The notes: generated by a model from the sequence alone, not told the origin. A stretch of DNA of 64,000 bases from an uncultured bacterium (GCA_946548895.1 CAMNQF010000002.1:1-64000), one strand, 5' to 3'. Shown: positions 52,621-62,113, counted from the stretch's first letter. Numbers and translations: made by a program.

Positions 52621-53216
52621 TGGCCCGGATCGCCCGGTATGTGTTCGATATGCTTCCCGGTTTCGGGGCGGGGCTGCTGGCGTACCTGCTGCTGCTCCCG
52701 CCCAGACGGAAGCGCCTGGCCGCCCGGGGGCTGTCCAGCGGCGCGGCCCGGGAGGCAGCCATGGCCCTCTTCTGGGCCTACTGCGGCGGCATGGCGGTCC
52801 TCACCCTGGTCCCCCAGCCCGGCTATGTAACCGCCGCCCTCATGGGACACACCGCCCCCTATTTCGATGTCAGCGGGCTCTCCCGGCGGGTGAGCCTCAT
52901 CCCCTTCTCCCAGCTGGACAGCCTGTTCAACATTCTGGGGAATATTGTCATGTTTCTGCCCTTCGGCTGCTTCGCCGCCCTGCTGTGGCGGGGCTTCCGC
53001 TGGAACCGGGCCGTCCTTTTGAGCTTCGCCGTCACCGCCTTTATCGAGTGCTGGCAGCTGTTTGTGGGCCGGTACTTCGACGTGGACGACATCATCTTCA
53101 ACGCTCTGGGCGTGTTCGGCGGCTGGCTGCTGGGAATCGCGGCGAAACGCCTGTTCTCCCGCCCCGCCGAACAGCTGCGCACGGCCCGCCTTGATTCTTC
53201 TCATTCAGAGGTATAA
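52620..53216 (+). CDS. VanZ-family membrane protein
   Basis: 198 residues with five hydrophobic segments. The VanZ-like core is SLIPFSQLDSLFNILGNIVM-FLPFG followed by TAFIECWQLFVGRYFDVDDI and NALGVFGGWLLG. VanZ-like proteins confer low-level glycopeptide (teicoplanin) or lipopeptide tolerance in some hosts, but most genomic copies have unknown roles. It starts on the last base of the preceding stop codon and lies 3 nt before ecfA1, so it is an internal operon member. Confidence 0.88.
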   Translation: MARIARYVFDMLPGFGAGLLAYLLLLPPRRKRLAARGLSSGAAREAAMALFWAYCGGMAVLTLVPQPGYVTAALMGHTAPYFDVSGLSRRVSLIPFSQLDSLFNILGNIVMFLPFGCFAALLWRGFRWNRAVLLSFAVTAFIECWQLFVGRYFDVDDIIFNALGVFGGWLLGIAAKRLFSRPAEQLRTARLDSSHSEV

Positions 53217-53219
53217 ACT

Positions 53220-54065
53220 ATGTCCCAGCCCATCATCCAAACTGAAAACCTCACCTTCCGCTACACCACTGAGGAGGGCGCGGCCCCCACGGTGCTGGAC
53301 GGTCTCACCCTGTCCATCCAGCCGGGGGAGTTCGTGGCGGTGCTGGGCCACAACGGGTCGGGCAAATCCACCCTGGCCAAGCACTTCAACGCCATCCTCC
53401 TGCCCTCCGGGGGCAAGGTGTACGTGGACGGCATGGACACCTGCGGCGAGGACAAGCTGCTGGACATCCGCCGCCAGGTGGGCATGGTGTTCCAGAACCC
53501 GGACAACCAGATTGTGGCCAGCGTGGTGGAGGAGGACGTGGCCTTCGGCCCGGAAAACCTGGGGGTGCCCTCCGGGGAGATCCGGGAGCGGGTGGACCGG
53601 GCCTTGAAGGCCGTGCGGATGACGGAGTACGCCCGCCACGCCCCCCACCTGCTGTCCGGCGGGCAGAAGCAGCGGGTGGCCATCGCCGGGGTGCTGGCCA
53701 TGCGGCCCCGGTGCATCGTGCTGGACGAGCCCACCGCCATGCTGGACCCGGTGGGCCGCAGGGAGGTGCTGGACACCATCCGCTATTTGAACCGGGAGCA
53801 GGGGATCACGGTGGTGCTCATCACCCACCACATGGACGAGGCCGCCCAGGCGGACCGGCTCATCGTCATGCACGACGGCCACATCGTGGCCGACGACAAG
53901 CCCGCGCTGGTGTTCCAGAACGTGGACGGCCTGCGGTCCCTGGGGCTGGAGGTGCCCGAGCCGGTGGCCCTGCTGTACGAGCTGCGGCAGGCGGGGGTGG
54001 ACGTGCCCCTCACCGCGCTGACGGTGGAGGAGTGCGCGGGGGTTTTGAGGGAACTGTTGGCGTAG
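53220..54065 (+). CDS. ecfA1: Energy-coupling factor transporter ATPase EcfA1
   Basis: 281 residues. ABC ATPase with GHNGSGKSTLAKHFN (Walker A), VFQNPDNQIVASVVEEDVAF (Q-loop of the EcfA type), LSGGQKQRVAIAG (signature) and CIVLDEPTAMLDP (Walker B). With EcfA2 and EcfT it powers vitamin/metal uptake via separate S components, none of which is seen nearby. The C-terminal extension after residue 220 is typical of EcfA. Starts just after the VanZ gene. Confidence 0.95.
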   Translation: MSQPIIQTENLTFRYTTEEGAAPTVLDGLTLSIQPGEFVAVLGHNGSGKSTLAKHFNAILLPSGGKVYVDGMDTCGEDKLLDIRRQVGMVFQNPDNQIVASVVEEDVAFGPENLGVPSGEIRERVDRALKAVRMTEYARHAPHLLSGGQKQRVAIAGVLAMRPRCIVLDEPTAMLDPVGRREVLDTIRYLNREQGITVVLITHHMDEAAQADRLIVMHDGHIVADDKPALVFQNVDGLRSLGLEVPEPVALLYELRQAGVDVPLTALTVEECAGVLRELLA

Positions 54066-54096
54066 CACCGCCACCGGCGTTTGAGGAGGTAAATTT

Positions 54097-54531
54097 ATGT
54101 TATCTATCTGTGGAACCGAATGCTGCGACGAGTGTAACAGAAAAGATGATTGCGGTGGCTGTGTAAAAACAGACGGGCACCCTTTTGGCGGAACGTGCGT
54201 CGCGGCGGAGTGCGTCAGAAAAGGCGGGCTTGAGGCGTTTCACGGTATGAAGGAAACGCTGATCGCAGAGTTTAACGCCCTTGGAATTCAAGGGCTGCAA
54301 GTTCATAACCTCAACCTGTTAAATGGATCTTATGTCAATTTGGAGTACACACTTGTAAACGGGCAGTCCGTCAAACTGCTGGAAGATAACCGCGTTTATC
54401 TGGGGAATCAAATCGAGATCCCGGGCAGCGACAGATGCTATGGCATTGTGGCAGACGACCATTACCTGTTGGTATGCGAGTATGGATGCAGCGGTTCAGA
54501 ACCGCAGATCATTGTATACAAGAAAAGATAG
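54097..54531 (+). CDS. Cysteine-rich DUF3795-like protein inserted in the ECF operon
   Basis: 144 residues. The N terminus has ICGTECCDECNRKDDCGGCV and a following CVAAECVRKGG, the Cys pattern of DUF3795 proteins, which probably bind a metal; the rest (about 55-144) is a beta-rich domain (VNLEYTLVNGQSVKLLEDN). GGAGG stands 8 nt before the ATG. Its base composition is clearly lower in GC than ecfA1 and ecfA2 on either side, so it appears to be a recent insertion that left the operon frame intact. Function unknown. Confidence 0.7.
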   Translation: MLSICGTECCDECNRKDDCGGCVKTDGHPFGGTCVAAECVRKGGLEAFHGMKETLIAEFNALGIQGLQVHNLNLLNGSYVNLEYTLVNGQSVKLLEDNRVYLGNQIEIPGSDRCYGIVADDHYLLVCEYGCSGSEPQIIVYKKR

Positions 54532-54574
54532 CCTCGGCTTGATTAATTCATCATCCCCATCCAAGGAGTTTCTA

Positions 54575-55441
54575 ATGGGCGCTATTATCGAAACCAGACA
54601 ACTGACCCACACCTACAGCCAGGGCACGCCCTTTGAGCACACCGCCCTGGACAGTGTGGACTTCTCCGCCCAGCCCGGGGAGTACCTGGCCATCATCGGC
54701 CGCACCGGGTCGGGTAAGTCCACCCTGATCCAGCACCTCAACGGCCTTTTGAAGCCCACCTCCGGCCAGGTTCTCTTCGATGGGACCGACATCTGGGAGA
54801 GCAAGGAGCGCACCCGGCAGGTCCGGTGCCAGGTGGGGCTGGTGTTCCAGTACCCGGAATACCAGCTGTTTGAGGAGACGGTGTATCAGGACATCGCCTT
54901 CGGCCCCAAGAACATGGGGCTGGACCCCGATGAGGTGGACCGCCGGGTACGCCAGTCCGCCCGGTTCGTGGGGCTGGAGCCCGGTGTGCTGGAGAAGTCC
55001 CCCTTCGACCTGTCCGGCGGGCAGAAGCGCCGGGTGGCCATTGCGGGGGTCATCGCCATGGAGCCCCAGGTGCTGGTACTGGACGAGCCCACCGCCGGCC
55101 TGGACCCCTCCGGCTCCGCCCGCATCCTGGACAACATCCGCACCTACCACCAGGAGAAAAACGCCTGCATCATCCTGGTGTCCCACTCCATGGAGGAGGT
55201 GGCCCGGGAGGCCGGGCGTCTGGTGGTCATTCACCAGGGGACCATCCCCTTCTCCGGCCCCCCCGAGTCGGTGTTCACCCACGGGGAGGAGCTGGAATCC
55301 ATGGGCCTGGGCGTGCCCGCCATGACCCGGGTGTTCGCCCGGCTGCGGTCCATGGGGGTGGACCTGCCCGCCTCCGTGTACACCATCCCCCAGGCCCGGG
55401 AGGCCGTGCTGGCCGCCCTCCATCGAAGGGAGGGAAAATAA
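54575..55441 (+). CDS. ecfA2: Energy-coupling factor transporter ATPase EcfA2
   Basis: 288 residues. Walker A IGRTGSGKSTLIQHLN, EcfA-type Q-loop VFQYPEYQLFEETVYQDIAF, signature LSGGQKRRVAIAG and Walker B VLVLDEPTAGLDPSG. It pairs with EcfA1. ATG 54575 has AAGGAG upstream; the open frame before it belongs to the DUF3795-like gene region. The stop TAA overlaps the start of ecfT by 1 nt. Confidence 0.95.
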   Translation: MGAIIETRQLTHTYSQGTPFEHTALDSVDFSAQPGEYLAIIGRTGSGKSTLIQHLNGLLKPTSGQVLFDGTDIWESKERTRQVRCQVGLVFQYPEYQLFEETVYQDIAFGPKNMGLDPDEVDRRVRQSARFVGLEPGVLEKSPFDLSGGQKRRVAIAGVIAMEPQVLVLDEPTAGLDPSGSARILDNIRTYHQEKNACIILVSHSMEEVAREAGRLVVIHQGTIPFSGPPESVFTHGEELESMGLGVPAMTRVFARLRSMGVDLPASVYTIPQAREAVLAALHRREGK

Positions 55442-56247
55442 TGGCTCTGCGCGACATCACCCTGGGGCAGTATTTCCCGGGGAGCTCCCCCATCCACCGG
55501 CTGGACCCCAGGGCCAAGCTGGTGGCCATGATCTGCTATATTGTGGCCCTGTTTCTGGGGCAGTGGTTCGTCACCTACGCCATCCTGCTTCTGGCGCTCA
55601 TCGCCGTGGTGGCCGCGTCCACCGTGAAGCCCAAGGCCCTGGTGCGGGGGCTGAAGCCGGTGGTGCTCATCCTGATATTCACCGCCGTGCTCAACATCTT
55701 CTATACCCCCGGCGAGCCGCTGGTGTCCTTTTGGATCTTCAACATCACCCGGGAGGGCATCCTTCACGCCTTCTTCATGGTGGTGCGCATCATCATGCTC
55801 ATCACCTGCACCTTCCTGCTCACCTACACCACCTCCCCCCTGGAGCTCACCGACGGGCTGGAATCCCTCATGGGGCCGCTGAAAAAAATCCACGTCCCCG
55901 TCCACGAGCTGTCCATGATGATGTCCATCGCCCTGCGGTTCATCCCCACCCTCATCGAGGAGACGGATAAGATCATGTCCGCCCAGAAGGCCCGGGGCGC
56001 GGATTTCGAGTCGGGCAGCCTCATGCAGCGGGCCCGCGCGCTGATCCCCCTGCTGGTGCCGCTGTTCATCTCCGCCTTCCGGCGGGCGGACGAGCTGGCC
56101 ACCGCCATGGAGTGCCGCTGCTACCACGGCGGCGAGGGCCGAACCCGGATGAAGCAGCTCCACTACCGCCCGGGCGACGTGCTGTTCATGCTGGGGGCGC
56201 TGGTGTTGGCGGTGGGGATTGGTGTGCTGGGCCACTTCGGGCTGTAG
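55441..56247 (+). CDS. ecfT: Energy-coupling factor transporter transmembrane protein EcfT
   Basis: 268 residues with five or six membrane helices. The N-terminal SSPIHRLDPRAKLVAMI and the two coupling segments with A-R-G-like motifs (AQKARGADFESG; ECRCYHGGEGRTRMKQL) fit EcfT, which links the EcfA dimer to S components. The last gene of the ECF set. Confidence 0.95.
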   Translation: MALRDITLGQYFPGSSPIHRLDPRAKLVAMICYIVALFLGQWFVTYAILLLALIAVVAASTVKPKALVRGLKPVVLILIFTAVLNIFYTPGEPLVSFWIFNITREGILHAFFMVVRIIMLITCTFLLTYTTSPLELTDGLESLMGPLKKIHVPVHELSMMMSIALRFIPTLIEETDKIMSAQKARGADFESGSLMQRARALIPLLVPLFISAFRRADELATAMECRCYHGGEGRTRMKQLHYRPGDVLFMLGALVLAVGIGVLGHFGL

Positions 56248-56438
56248 GGACCTTCCTTTTTCTTAGAAAAGAAAAAAGAAAACGAAAAAGAAACTTTAAA
56301 CCGTTTCTATTGGAAGTTTGCCAACTATATCAGCATCATTTCAATTGACCCAGCTTCAAGCTCTTTTTCTTGTTTCTTCTTTTTCCTTCAAGAAAAAGAA
56401 GAAGGCCCTTGACCTTCAAGCGAAAGGCGGTACAGCCA
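56248..56438. other. AT-rich, polypurine/polypyrimidine intergenic region with two hairpins
   Basis: Sharp drop in GC between two GC-rich genes. CTTTTTCTT...AAGAAAAAAG (about 56254-56278) and CTTCTTTTTC-cttcaa-GAAAAAGAAG (56376-56401) can each form a hairpin, the first suited to terminate the ECF transcript. A run of about 30 purines lies between. The second hairpin is about 37 nt before truA and could affect its translation or transcription. Confidence 0.55.
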
Positions 56439-57194
56439 ATGGAACAGCGCAACATCGCCCTGCGTCTGAGCTACACCGGCACCGCCTACCACGGCTGGCA
56501 GGTGCAAAAAAACGCGGTGTCCGTGGCGGAGACCTTGGAGAAGGCCCTGGCCTCGGTGGTGTGCCACCCGGTGAAGGCCACCGGGGCGGGCCGCACCGAC
56601 GCGGGGGTCCACGCCCAGGTGTACGTGGCCAACTTCCGCACCACCTCCGCCATCCCGGTGGAGCGGCTCCCCCTGGCGGTGAACACCCGGCTCCCCGGCG
56701 ACATCTCGGTGCGCAAGGCCACCGTGGTGCCCGACAGCTTCAACGCCATCGGCTCCTGCCGGAAGAAGGAGTACACCTATAAAATTTACAACTCCCGCAT
56801 CCGGGACCCGTTTTTTGTGAACCGGGTGTGGTTCTACCCCAAGCCGCTGGACGAGGGCGTCATGGCGGAGGCGGCCCGGCAGTTTGTGGGCACCCACGAC
56901 TTTGCCGCCGTCCGCTCGGTGGGCACCGAGACCCGCACCACCGTGCGCACTGTCCACTACTTCGACATAGAGCGCCGCGGCACGGTCATCAGCTGCCGGG
57001 TGTGCGCCGACGGCTTCCTGTACAACATGGTGCGGGCCATGGTGGGCACCTGCGTCTACGCCGCCGAGGGCAAGCTGGACCCGGCGGAGATCCCGGCCAT
57101 TCTGGGCTCCCGCAACCGCACCCTGGCGGGCCCTACCGCGCCGCCGGACGGGCTGTATATGACCAACCTGTGGTACGATGAGGATGTTCTGTGA
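56439..57194 (+). CDS. truA: tRNA pseudouridine(38-40) synthase TruA
   Basis: 251 residues, normal length. The catalytic GAGRTDAGVHA places nucleophilic Asp54, SYTGTAYHGWQVQ is the N-terminal signature, and RKKEYTYKIYN and GFLYNMVRAMVGTCVYAAEG are later family blocks. It makes pseudouridine at positions 38-40 of tRNA anticodon stems. ATG 56439 has GAAAGGCGG upstream. The final 17 codons (PPDGLYMTNLWYDEDVL) are repeated 142 bp downstream in a synonymously different form. Confidence 0.95.
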   Translation: MEQRNIALRLSYTGTAYHGWQVQKNAVSVAETLEKALASVVCHPVKATGAGRTDAGVHAQVYVANFRTTSAIPVERLPLAVNTRLPGDISVRKATVVPDSFNAIGSCRKKEYTYKIYNSRIRDPFFVNRVWFYPKPLDEGVMAEAARQFVGTHDFAAVRSVGTETRTTVRTVHYFDIERRGTVISCRVCADGFLYNMVRAMVGTCVYAAEGKLDPAEIPAILGSRNRTLAGPTAPPDGLYMTNLWYDEDVL

Positions 57195-57244
57195 CCTGGC
57201 GGCGCGGTAAGCCTGCGCAGGCAGGCCCGCCGCGAGGCGGCGCA

Positions 57245-57272
57245 GCCGGGGCGGAATTCATTTCCGCCCGGC
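57245..57272 (+). terminator. Hairpin after truA
   Basis: GCCGGGGCGGAA (57245-57256) pairs with TTCCGCCCGGC (57262-57272, one bulge) over a 5-nt loop, then TGTTTC. Weak T-run. Confidence 0.5.
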
Positions 57273-57282
57273 TGTTTCAATC

Positions 57283-57336
57283 CCGCCGGACGGACTGTAT
57301 ATGACGAATCTATGGTATGACGAGGATGTGCTGTAA
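57283..57336 (+). pseudogene. Ghost copy of the truA 3' end, diverged only at synonymous sites
   Basis: The 18 codons 57283-57336 encode PPDGLYMTNLWYDEDVL and a stop, the same residues as the end of truA, but with different third bases in seven sense codons and TAA in place of TGA. No start codon or 5' part of a gene precedes it. It looks like the tail of a second, related truA left after a gene conversion or replacement event. Confidence 0.85.
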
Positions 57337-57369
57337 CTGCGCGGACACATCCCTGACAACGGAGTGCAC

Positions 57370-58587
57370 ATGGAAGAGCAAAAACAGCAAAAACCGAAGA
57401 TTCGCCCCTTGAAGCCGGAGGAGGGGGAACAGCCGCCTGAGCCCCAGCGGAAACTGCCCCGTTTTCTGGTGCGCGCTCTGGCCGCCCTGGTGGTGCTGGC
57501 GGCGGCCCTCTCCCTGACGGCGGCGGTGGCCTTCCGGGACAGTCTGAACCTGGACAGCATCAAGCGCTGGTTTACCTACCGTTCCCTCACCCGCAGCGAC
57601 AGCGGCCGGGCGGAGTCCTTCCCCTATGGCGGCGAACTCACCGACGCTTTCGCCGTGCTGGACGGGGACCTGCTGGTGTGCTCCCGCAACGCCATCTCCC
57701 TCTACTCCGGCAGCGGCACCCAGTACATCGACCAGCCGGTGAACATGGAAAACCCGGTGGTCAGCACCAACGGCTCCCTGGCCGTGGTGTACGACGCGGG
57801 CGGGTCGGAGCTTTACGTGCTGGGCCAAAGGACGCTGGTATGGACCGGCGAGGGGCTGGAATCCATCCTGTCCGCCCGGCTGAATAAAAACGGCCAGCTC
57901 ACCGTGGTCACCCAGGCCAGCGGCTACCGGGGGATGGTGACGGTGTACGACGCCGCCTATACCCCCGTGATGAGCGTCAACCTGGCCTCCGCCTTTGTGA
58001 TGGACGCGGCCCTGTCCGACGACGGCCACACCCTGGCCATCCTCACCGTGGGACAGAGCGGCGGCACCTTTTCCACCGGGCTGGAGCTGTACGACATGGA
58101 CTATTCCAGCGGCCAGTACGCCCCCGACTTCACCTGCCAGCTGGGGGGCGGCGTGGTGCTGGAGACCCGGCACACCGCCACGGCCGTGTGGTCCCTGGGG
58201 GACCGGGGGCTCACCGTCACCGATCACGGGGGGCGCTCCTCCGGCGTCAGCTGGGCGGACAAGCACTTGCGGCGGTACACCCTCAGCGGGGACGGCTTTG
58301 CCGCCGCCCTGCTGGGCAAGTACCGGGCGGGCAGCCAGGCGGAGCTGTGGGTGGTGGACAGCCAGGGACAGCGCCGCGTCCTGGAGCTGAACGAGCAGGT
58401 GATGTCCATCTCCGCCGCCGGACGGTACCTGGCCGTCCTCACCGGCGACCGGCTGGACATCTATACCGACCAGCTGGAGCTGTACGATACCCTGGAGGGC
58501 ACCCGGGGCGCCCGGACGGTGCTGCTGATGCCGGACGGCTCCGCCATTCTCATCTCGGCGGACAGCGCCGGATTCTATATCCCCTGA
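57370..58587 (+). CDS. DUF5711-type membrane protein with extracellular beta-propeller-like domain
   Basis: 405 residues. A cytosolic Lys/Glu/Pro-rich N terminus (1-35), one membrane helix (about 36-60), then an extracellular domain of repeated short beta-strand units (GGELTDAFAVLDGDLLVCSR; SLAVVYDAGGSELYVLG; GHTLAILTVGQSGGTFSTGL; AGRYLAVLTGDRLDIYTDQL) that suggests a propeller. This matches the DUF5711 proteins of Clostridia, of unknown role. GGAG lies 6 nt before ATG 57370. Confidence 0.7.
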   Translation: MEEQKQQKPKIRPLKPEEGEQPPEPQRKLPRFLVRALAALVVLAAALSLTAAVAFRDSLNLDSIKRWFTYRSLTRSDSGRAESFPYGGELTDAFAVLDGDLLVCSRNAISLYSGSGTQYIDQPVNMENPVVSTNGSLAVVYDAGGSELYVLGQRTLVWTGEGLESILSARLNKNGQLTVVTQASGYRGMVTVYDAAYTPVMSVNLASAFVMDAALSDDGHTLAILTVGQSGGTFSTGLELYDMDYSSGQYAPDFTCQLGGGVVLETRHTATAVWSLGDRGLTVTDHGGRSSGVSWADKHLRRYTLSGDGFAAALLGKYRAGSQAELWVVDSQGQRRVLELNEQVMSISAAGRYLAVLTGDRLDIYTDQLELYDTLEGTRGARTVLLMPDGSAILISADSAGFYIP

Positions 58588-58629
58588 TACCGGCCCCGCC
58601 CTGGGCGCGGGAAAAGGAGCGTGCTGGAA

Positions 58630-59307
58630 ATGGAAGCATACATATTCGACATCGCGATCATTGCCCTGCTGGCGCTGTTCGCCTGGAGGGGCGCGGCCAA
58701 GGGGCTGGTGCTGTCCCTGTGCGGGCTGGCCGCGGTGTTCGTGGCTTTCTTCGCCGCCCAGTTTCTCTCCGAGCGGTTCTGCGCCCCGGTGGGCAGCATT
58801 TTGCGGCCCATCATTATCCAGACCGTCCGGGGGGCGGACGCGGAACCGGTCCCCGCAAACCCAGAGGCCGGCTATACCGCAGATGAGCTGCTGCGCTCCA
58901 TCCAGGAAAAGGGGCTGTTTGAGGGTTTCTCCTCCTTTCTGGAAGAGGCTGTGTCCAGCAAGAGCCTGCCCCAGAACGGGCACGCCACCCCCCTGGAGGC
59001 CCTGGCGGGCTACCTGTCCCTGGGAATCGCCCGGTCGCTGCTGTTCGGGCTGGTCTTTTTGGGGGTGCTGCTGGTGTGGTTTCTCCTGAGCCACGCCTTG
59101 GACCTGGCGTTCAAACTGCCCATCCTGGCCCAGGTGAATCTGGCCGGCGGGCTCATCGCCGGGCTGGTAAAGGGCGGGCTCATCGCCGCGGTGCTGGTGT
59201 GGCTGGGCCAGCTGGCAGGGATGGTCCCCGCCCAGCCGGACACCCCGGTGCTCTCCCTGTTCACCATTCAGCGGCTGGGCGAGCTGCTGGACAGCCTCCC
59301 CGCCTGA
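58630..59307 (+). CDS. CvpA-family membrane protein
   Basis: 225 residues with four hydrophobic segments. The N-terminal FDIAIIALLALFAWRGAAKG with LVLSLCGLAAVFVAFFAAQF and the later GGLIAGLVKGGLIAAVLVWL match CvpA (colicin V production) proteins. A long polar insert (about 70-120) separates the helix pairs. The role in Gram-positives is unclear. ATG 58630 was chosen over GTG 58621 because AAAAGGAG is 11 nt from the former and only 2 nt from the latter. Confidence 0.82.
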   Translation: MEAYIFDIAIIALLALFAWRGAAKGLVLSLCGLAAVFVAFFAAQFLSERFCAPVGSILRPIIIQTVRGADAEPVPANPEAGYTADELLRSIQEKGLFEGFSSFLEEAVSSKSLPQNGHATPLEALAGYLSLGIARSLLFGLVFLGVLLVWFLLSHALDLAFKLPILAQVNLAGGLIAGLVKGGLIAAVLVWLGQLAGMVPAQPDTPVLSLFTIQRLGELLDSLPA

Positions 59308-59370
59308 GCCGCCCCCTTCCAGCCGGACGAGGTTTTCCCTGGCCCGCTGAAAATTCCCACTCTAAAATTC

Positions 59371-59399
59371 ATGACACGTTCATATTTATCTGATATGGT
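59371..59399 (+). promoter_or_regulatory. Possible promoter of the Clp ATPase gene
   Basis: ATGACA (59371-59376), 17-bp spacer, TATGGT (59394-59399), 56 bp before the ATG in a local AT-rich patch. No CtsR heptad repeat or CIRCE element was found around it. Confidence 0.45.
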
Positions 59400-59455
59400 A
59401 CTGCAAACTGCAATCTGACCCGGGGAGAGTCCTCTCCCCCGAAAGGAGCGACACG

Positions 59456-62011
59456 ATGCGTCCCACACTGTGTACCCGCTGCCGGAAGAACGTAGCGGTG
59501 ATCTTTATAACCAAAATTGAGAACGGCGAGACCAAAAACGAGGGCCTCTGTCTCAAGTGCGCCCGGGAGCTGGGCATCAAGCCGGTGGACGACATGATGA
59601 AAAAGATGGGCATCTCCGACGAGGACCTGGAGTCCATCTCCACCGAGATGATGTCCGCCTTCGGCGGCGCTGAGGAGGCGGAGGGGCTTGCCCCCGCCGA
59701 GGACGGCGGGGACGACGGCGAGGAGGACGAGGGCCGCACCGCCACCTTCCCCTTCCTGAACAAGCTGTTTGGCGGCGCGTCGGACAGCGCCCCTGACCGG
59801 GACCCCACGCAGCGGGGCGGCACCGCCAAGGAGGACAAGGCGGCCGCCAAAACCGACCGCAATCAGGGCCAGAAGCGGAAGTTCCTGGAGAACTACTGCA
59901 TCTCCCTCACCCGCAAGGCCCACGAGGGCAAGCTGGACCGCATTGTGGGCCGCTCCAGCGAGATCGAGCGGACCATCCAGATTCTGAACCGGCGGCAGAA
60001 AAACAACCCCTGCCTGATCGGCAACCCCGGCGTGGGCAAAACCGCCATCGCCGAGGGGCTGGCCCAGCGCATTTACGATCGGGACGTGCCCTATAAGCTG
60101 CTGGACAAGGAGGTCTATCTGCTGGACCTCACCGCCCTGGTGGCGGGCACCCAGTTCCGGGGCCAGTTCGAGAGCCGCATGAAGGGCCTCATCGACGAGG
60201 TGAAAAAGCTGGGCAACATCATCCTGGTCATCGACGAGGTCCACTCCATCGTGGGCGCCGGGGACGCGGAGGGCTCCATGAATGCCGCCAACATCCTCAA
60301 GCCCGCCCTGAGCCGGGGAGAGATCCAGGTCATCGGGGCCACCACCCTCACCGAGTACCGCAAGTACATTGAGAAAGACTCCGCCCTGGAGCGCCGGTTC
60401 CAGCCCGTCATTGTAGAGGAGCCCTCTATCGACGACTCCGTGGAGATTTTGAAGGGCATCGCCCCCTACTATGAGTCCTTCCACCATGTGGCCATCAGCC
60501 CGGACATCTGCCGCCAGGCCGTCACCATGAGCGAGCGGTACATCACCGACCGCTACCTGCCCGACAAGGCCATCGACCTCATCGACGAGGCCTCCTCCGA
60601 CGTGAACCTCCACAATAAGGACCTGGCCCGGCTGGCTGAGATCGACAAGGAGCTGGCCGACTACGCCAAGGAGATGGAGGTGGTGCTGGCCTCCACCGGC
60701 GGGCAGAACGACCCCAAGCTCCAGGAGCTGCAAAAGAAGGAGCAGCGGCTCCAGCGCCAGCGGGACACCCTGGAGATGGCGGTGAGCCGGGACGACGCCG
60801 AGGCCCCCAACCGGGACGACCCCGCCTTCCAGGAGCGTCAGGAGGGCCGGCGCAAGCAGATCGCCGAGCTGGCCGAAAAGCTGTCCTCCGTCACCGCCGA
60901 AAAGCAGGCGGTGCAGACCGCCGCCAACGACAAGGCGTACCAGCGGCTGGCGGAGCTGAAGAGCCGTCAGGCCCAGCTCACGGGGGAGCGGGATATGCTG
61001 GCCGCCAAGGGGGATCCCCCGCTGACCGCCGCCCACCTGGCCCGGGTCATTGAGCTGTGGACCAAAATCCCCGCCTCCTCCATTCAGGAGCAGGAGTTCG
61101 AGCGGCTGGCCAAGCTGGACCAGCGGCTGAAGGAGCACATCGTGGGCCAGGACGACGCGGTAAACGCGGTGGCCAACGCCATCCGCCGGGGGCGGGTGGG
61201 CATCTCCGCCAAGCACAAGCCGGTGAGCTTCATCTTTGTGGGCTCCACCGGCGTGGGCAAAACCGAGCTGGTCAAACAGCTGGCCGCCGACCTGTTCTCC
61301 TCCCCTGAGTCCCTCATCCGCCTGGACATGAGCGAGTTCATGGAAAAGCACTCCGTGTCCCGGATCATCGGCTCCCCCCCGGGCTACGTGGGCTATGACG
61401 ACGCGGGCCAGCTCACGGAGAAGATCCGCCGCAAGCCCTATACCGTGGTGCTCTTCGACGAGATTGAGAAGGCCCACCCCGACGTGCTCAATGTGCTGCT
61501 GCAAATCCTGGACGACGGCCACATCTCCGACGCCCACGGCAAGGTGGTCAACTTCGAGAACACCGTCATCGTCATGACCTCCAACGCCGGCAGCGACATC
61601 AAGGGCGGCTCCCTGGGCTTCGACCGCTCCGCCAACCAGCTGGGGAAGGAAAAGGCCATGAAGGGGCTGGAGTCCTTCCTGCGGCCCGAGTTCATCAACC
61701 GGGTGGACGAGATCGTCTACTTCAACCAGCTCACCGAGGACAACTTCAAGGCCATCGCCCGGATCATGCTGTCCGAGCTGGACGCCGTTATGAAGGAGAA
61801 GAACATCGCTTTCTCCTACGACGGTTCCGTGCTGGACTACTTGGTGAAGAAGTCCTACTCCGCCGCCTACGGGGCCCGGAACCTGCGCCGCCAGATCCAG
61901 AAAGACCTGGAGGACCCCATCGCCGCCAAGCTTATCCAGCGATACGCCGACCCAATCACGGTTATCAGCCTGTCCGCCAACGGCGAGACGCTGAACATCA
62001 CCACCGATTAA
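59456..62011 (+). CDS. clpE: ClpE-like AAA+ protease ATPase with N-terminal zinc finger
   Basis: 851 residues. The N terminus carries a four-Cys zinc finger (Cys6, Cys9, Cys32, Cys35) as in ClpE instead of a ClpC N-domain, followed by an acidic linker (about 65-130). D1 has [40 protein letters not shown] and VIDEVHSI; a coiled middle domain (about 390-510) follows; D2 has [42 protein letters not shown] and [13 protein letters not shown]. It should unfold substrates for ClpP. AAAGGAG precedes ATG 59456. The exact ClpE/ClpC label rests on the zinc finger. Confidence 0.85.
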   Translation: MRPTLCTRCRKNVAVIFITKIENGETKNEGLCLKCARELGIKPVDDMMKKMGISDEDLESISTEMMSAFGGAEEAEGLAPAEDGGDDGEEDEGRTATFPFLNKLFGGASDSAPDRDPTQRGGTAKEDKAAAKTDRNQGQKRKFLENYCISLTRKAHEGKLDRIVGRSSEIERTIQILNRRQKNNPCLIGNPGVGKTAIAEGLAQRIYDRDVPYKLLDKEVYLLDLTALVAGTQFRGQFESRMKGLIDEVKKLGNIILVIDEVHSIVGAGDAEGSMNAANILKPALSRGEIQVIGATTLTEYRKYIEKDSALERRFQPVIVEEPSIDDSVEILKGIAPYYESFHHVAISPDICRQAVTMSERYITDRYLPDKAIDLIDEASSDVNLHNKDLARLAEIDKELADYAKEMEVVLASTGGQNDPKLQELQKKEQRLQRQRDTLEMAVSRDDAEAPNRDDPAFQERQEGRRKQIAELAEKLSSVTAEKQAVQTAANDKAYQRLAELKSRQAQLTGERDMLAAKGDPPLTAAHLARVIELWTKIPASSIQEQEFERLAKLDQRLKEHIVGQDDAVNAVANAIRRGRVGISAKHKPVSFIFVGSTGVGKTELVKQLAADLFSSPESLIRLDMSEFMEKHSVSRIIGSPPGYVGYDDAGQLTEKIRRKPYTVVLFDEIEKAHPDVLNVLLQILDDGHISDAHGKVVNFENTVIVMTSNAGSDIKGGSLGFDRSANQLGKEKAMKGLESFLRPEFINRVDEIVYFNQLTEDNFKAIARIMLSELDAVMKEKNIAFSYDGSVLDYLVKKSYSAAYGARNLRRQIQKDLEDPIAAKLIQRYADPITVISLSANGETLNITTD

Positions 62012-62023
62012 TGACACAAATCA

Positions 62024-62053
62024 GGGGCCCGGGCGTGCTGCCCGGGCCCCTTT
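62024..62053 (+). terminator. Terminator of the Clp ATPase gene
   Basis: GGGGCCCGGGC (62024-62034) and GCCCGGGCCCC (62040-62050), 11-bp perfect stem with a 5-nt loop, then TTT. Short T-run. Confidence 0.7.
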
Positions 62054-62113
62054 CCGTACGCAAAGAGGGGGATATGGCCCGTGTATGTTTGTGGGCTCAG
62101 AGGCCCGCACTAC

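Noticed and set aside
59310-59456. CtsR or CIRCE heat-shock operator before the Clp ATPase gene
   Set aside because: Neither the GGTCAAA heptad repeat nor a CIRCE inverted repeat is present in this interval.
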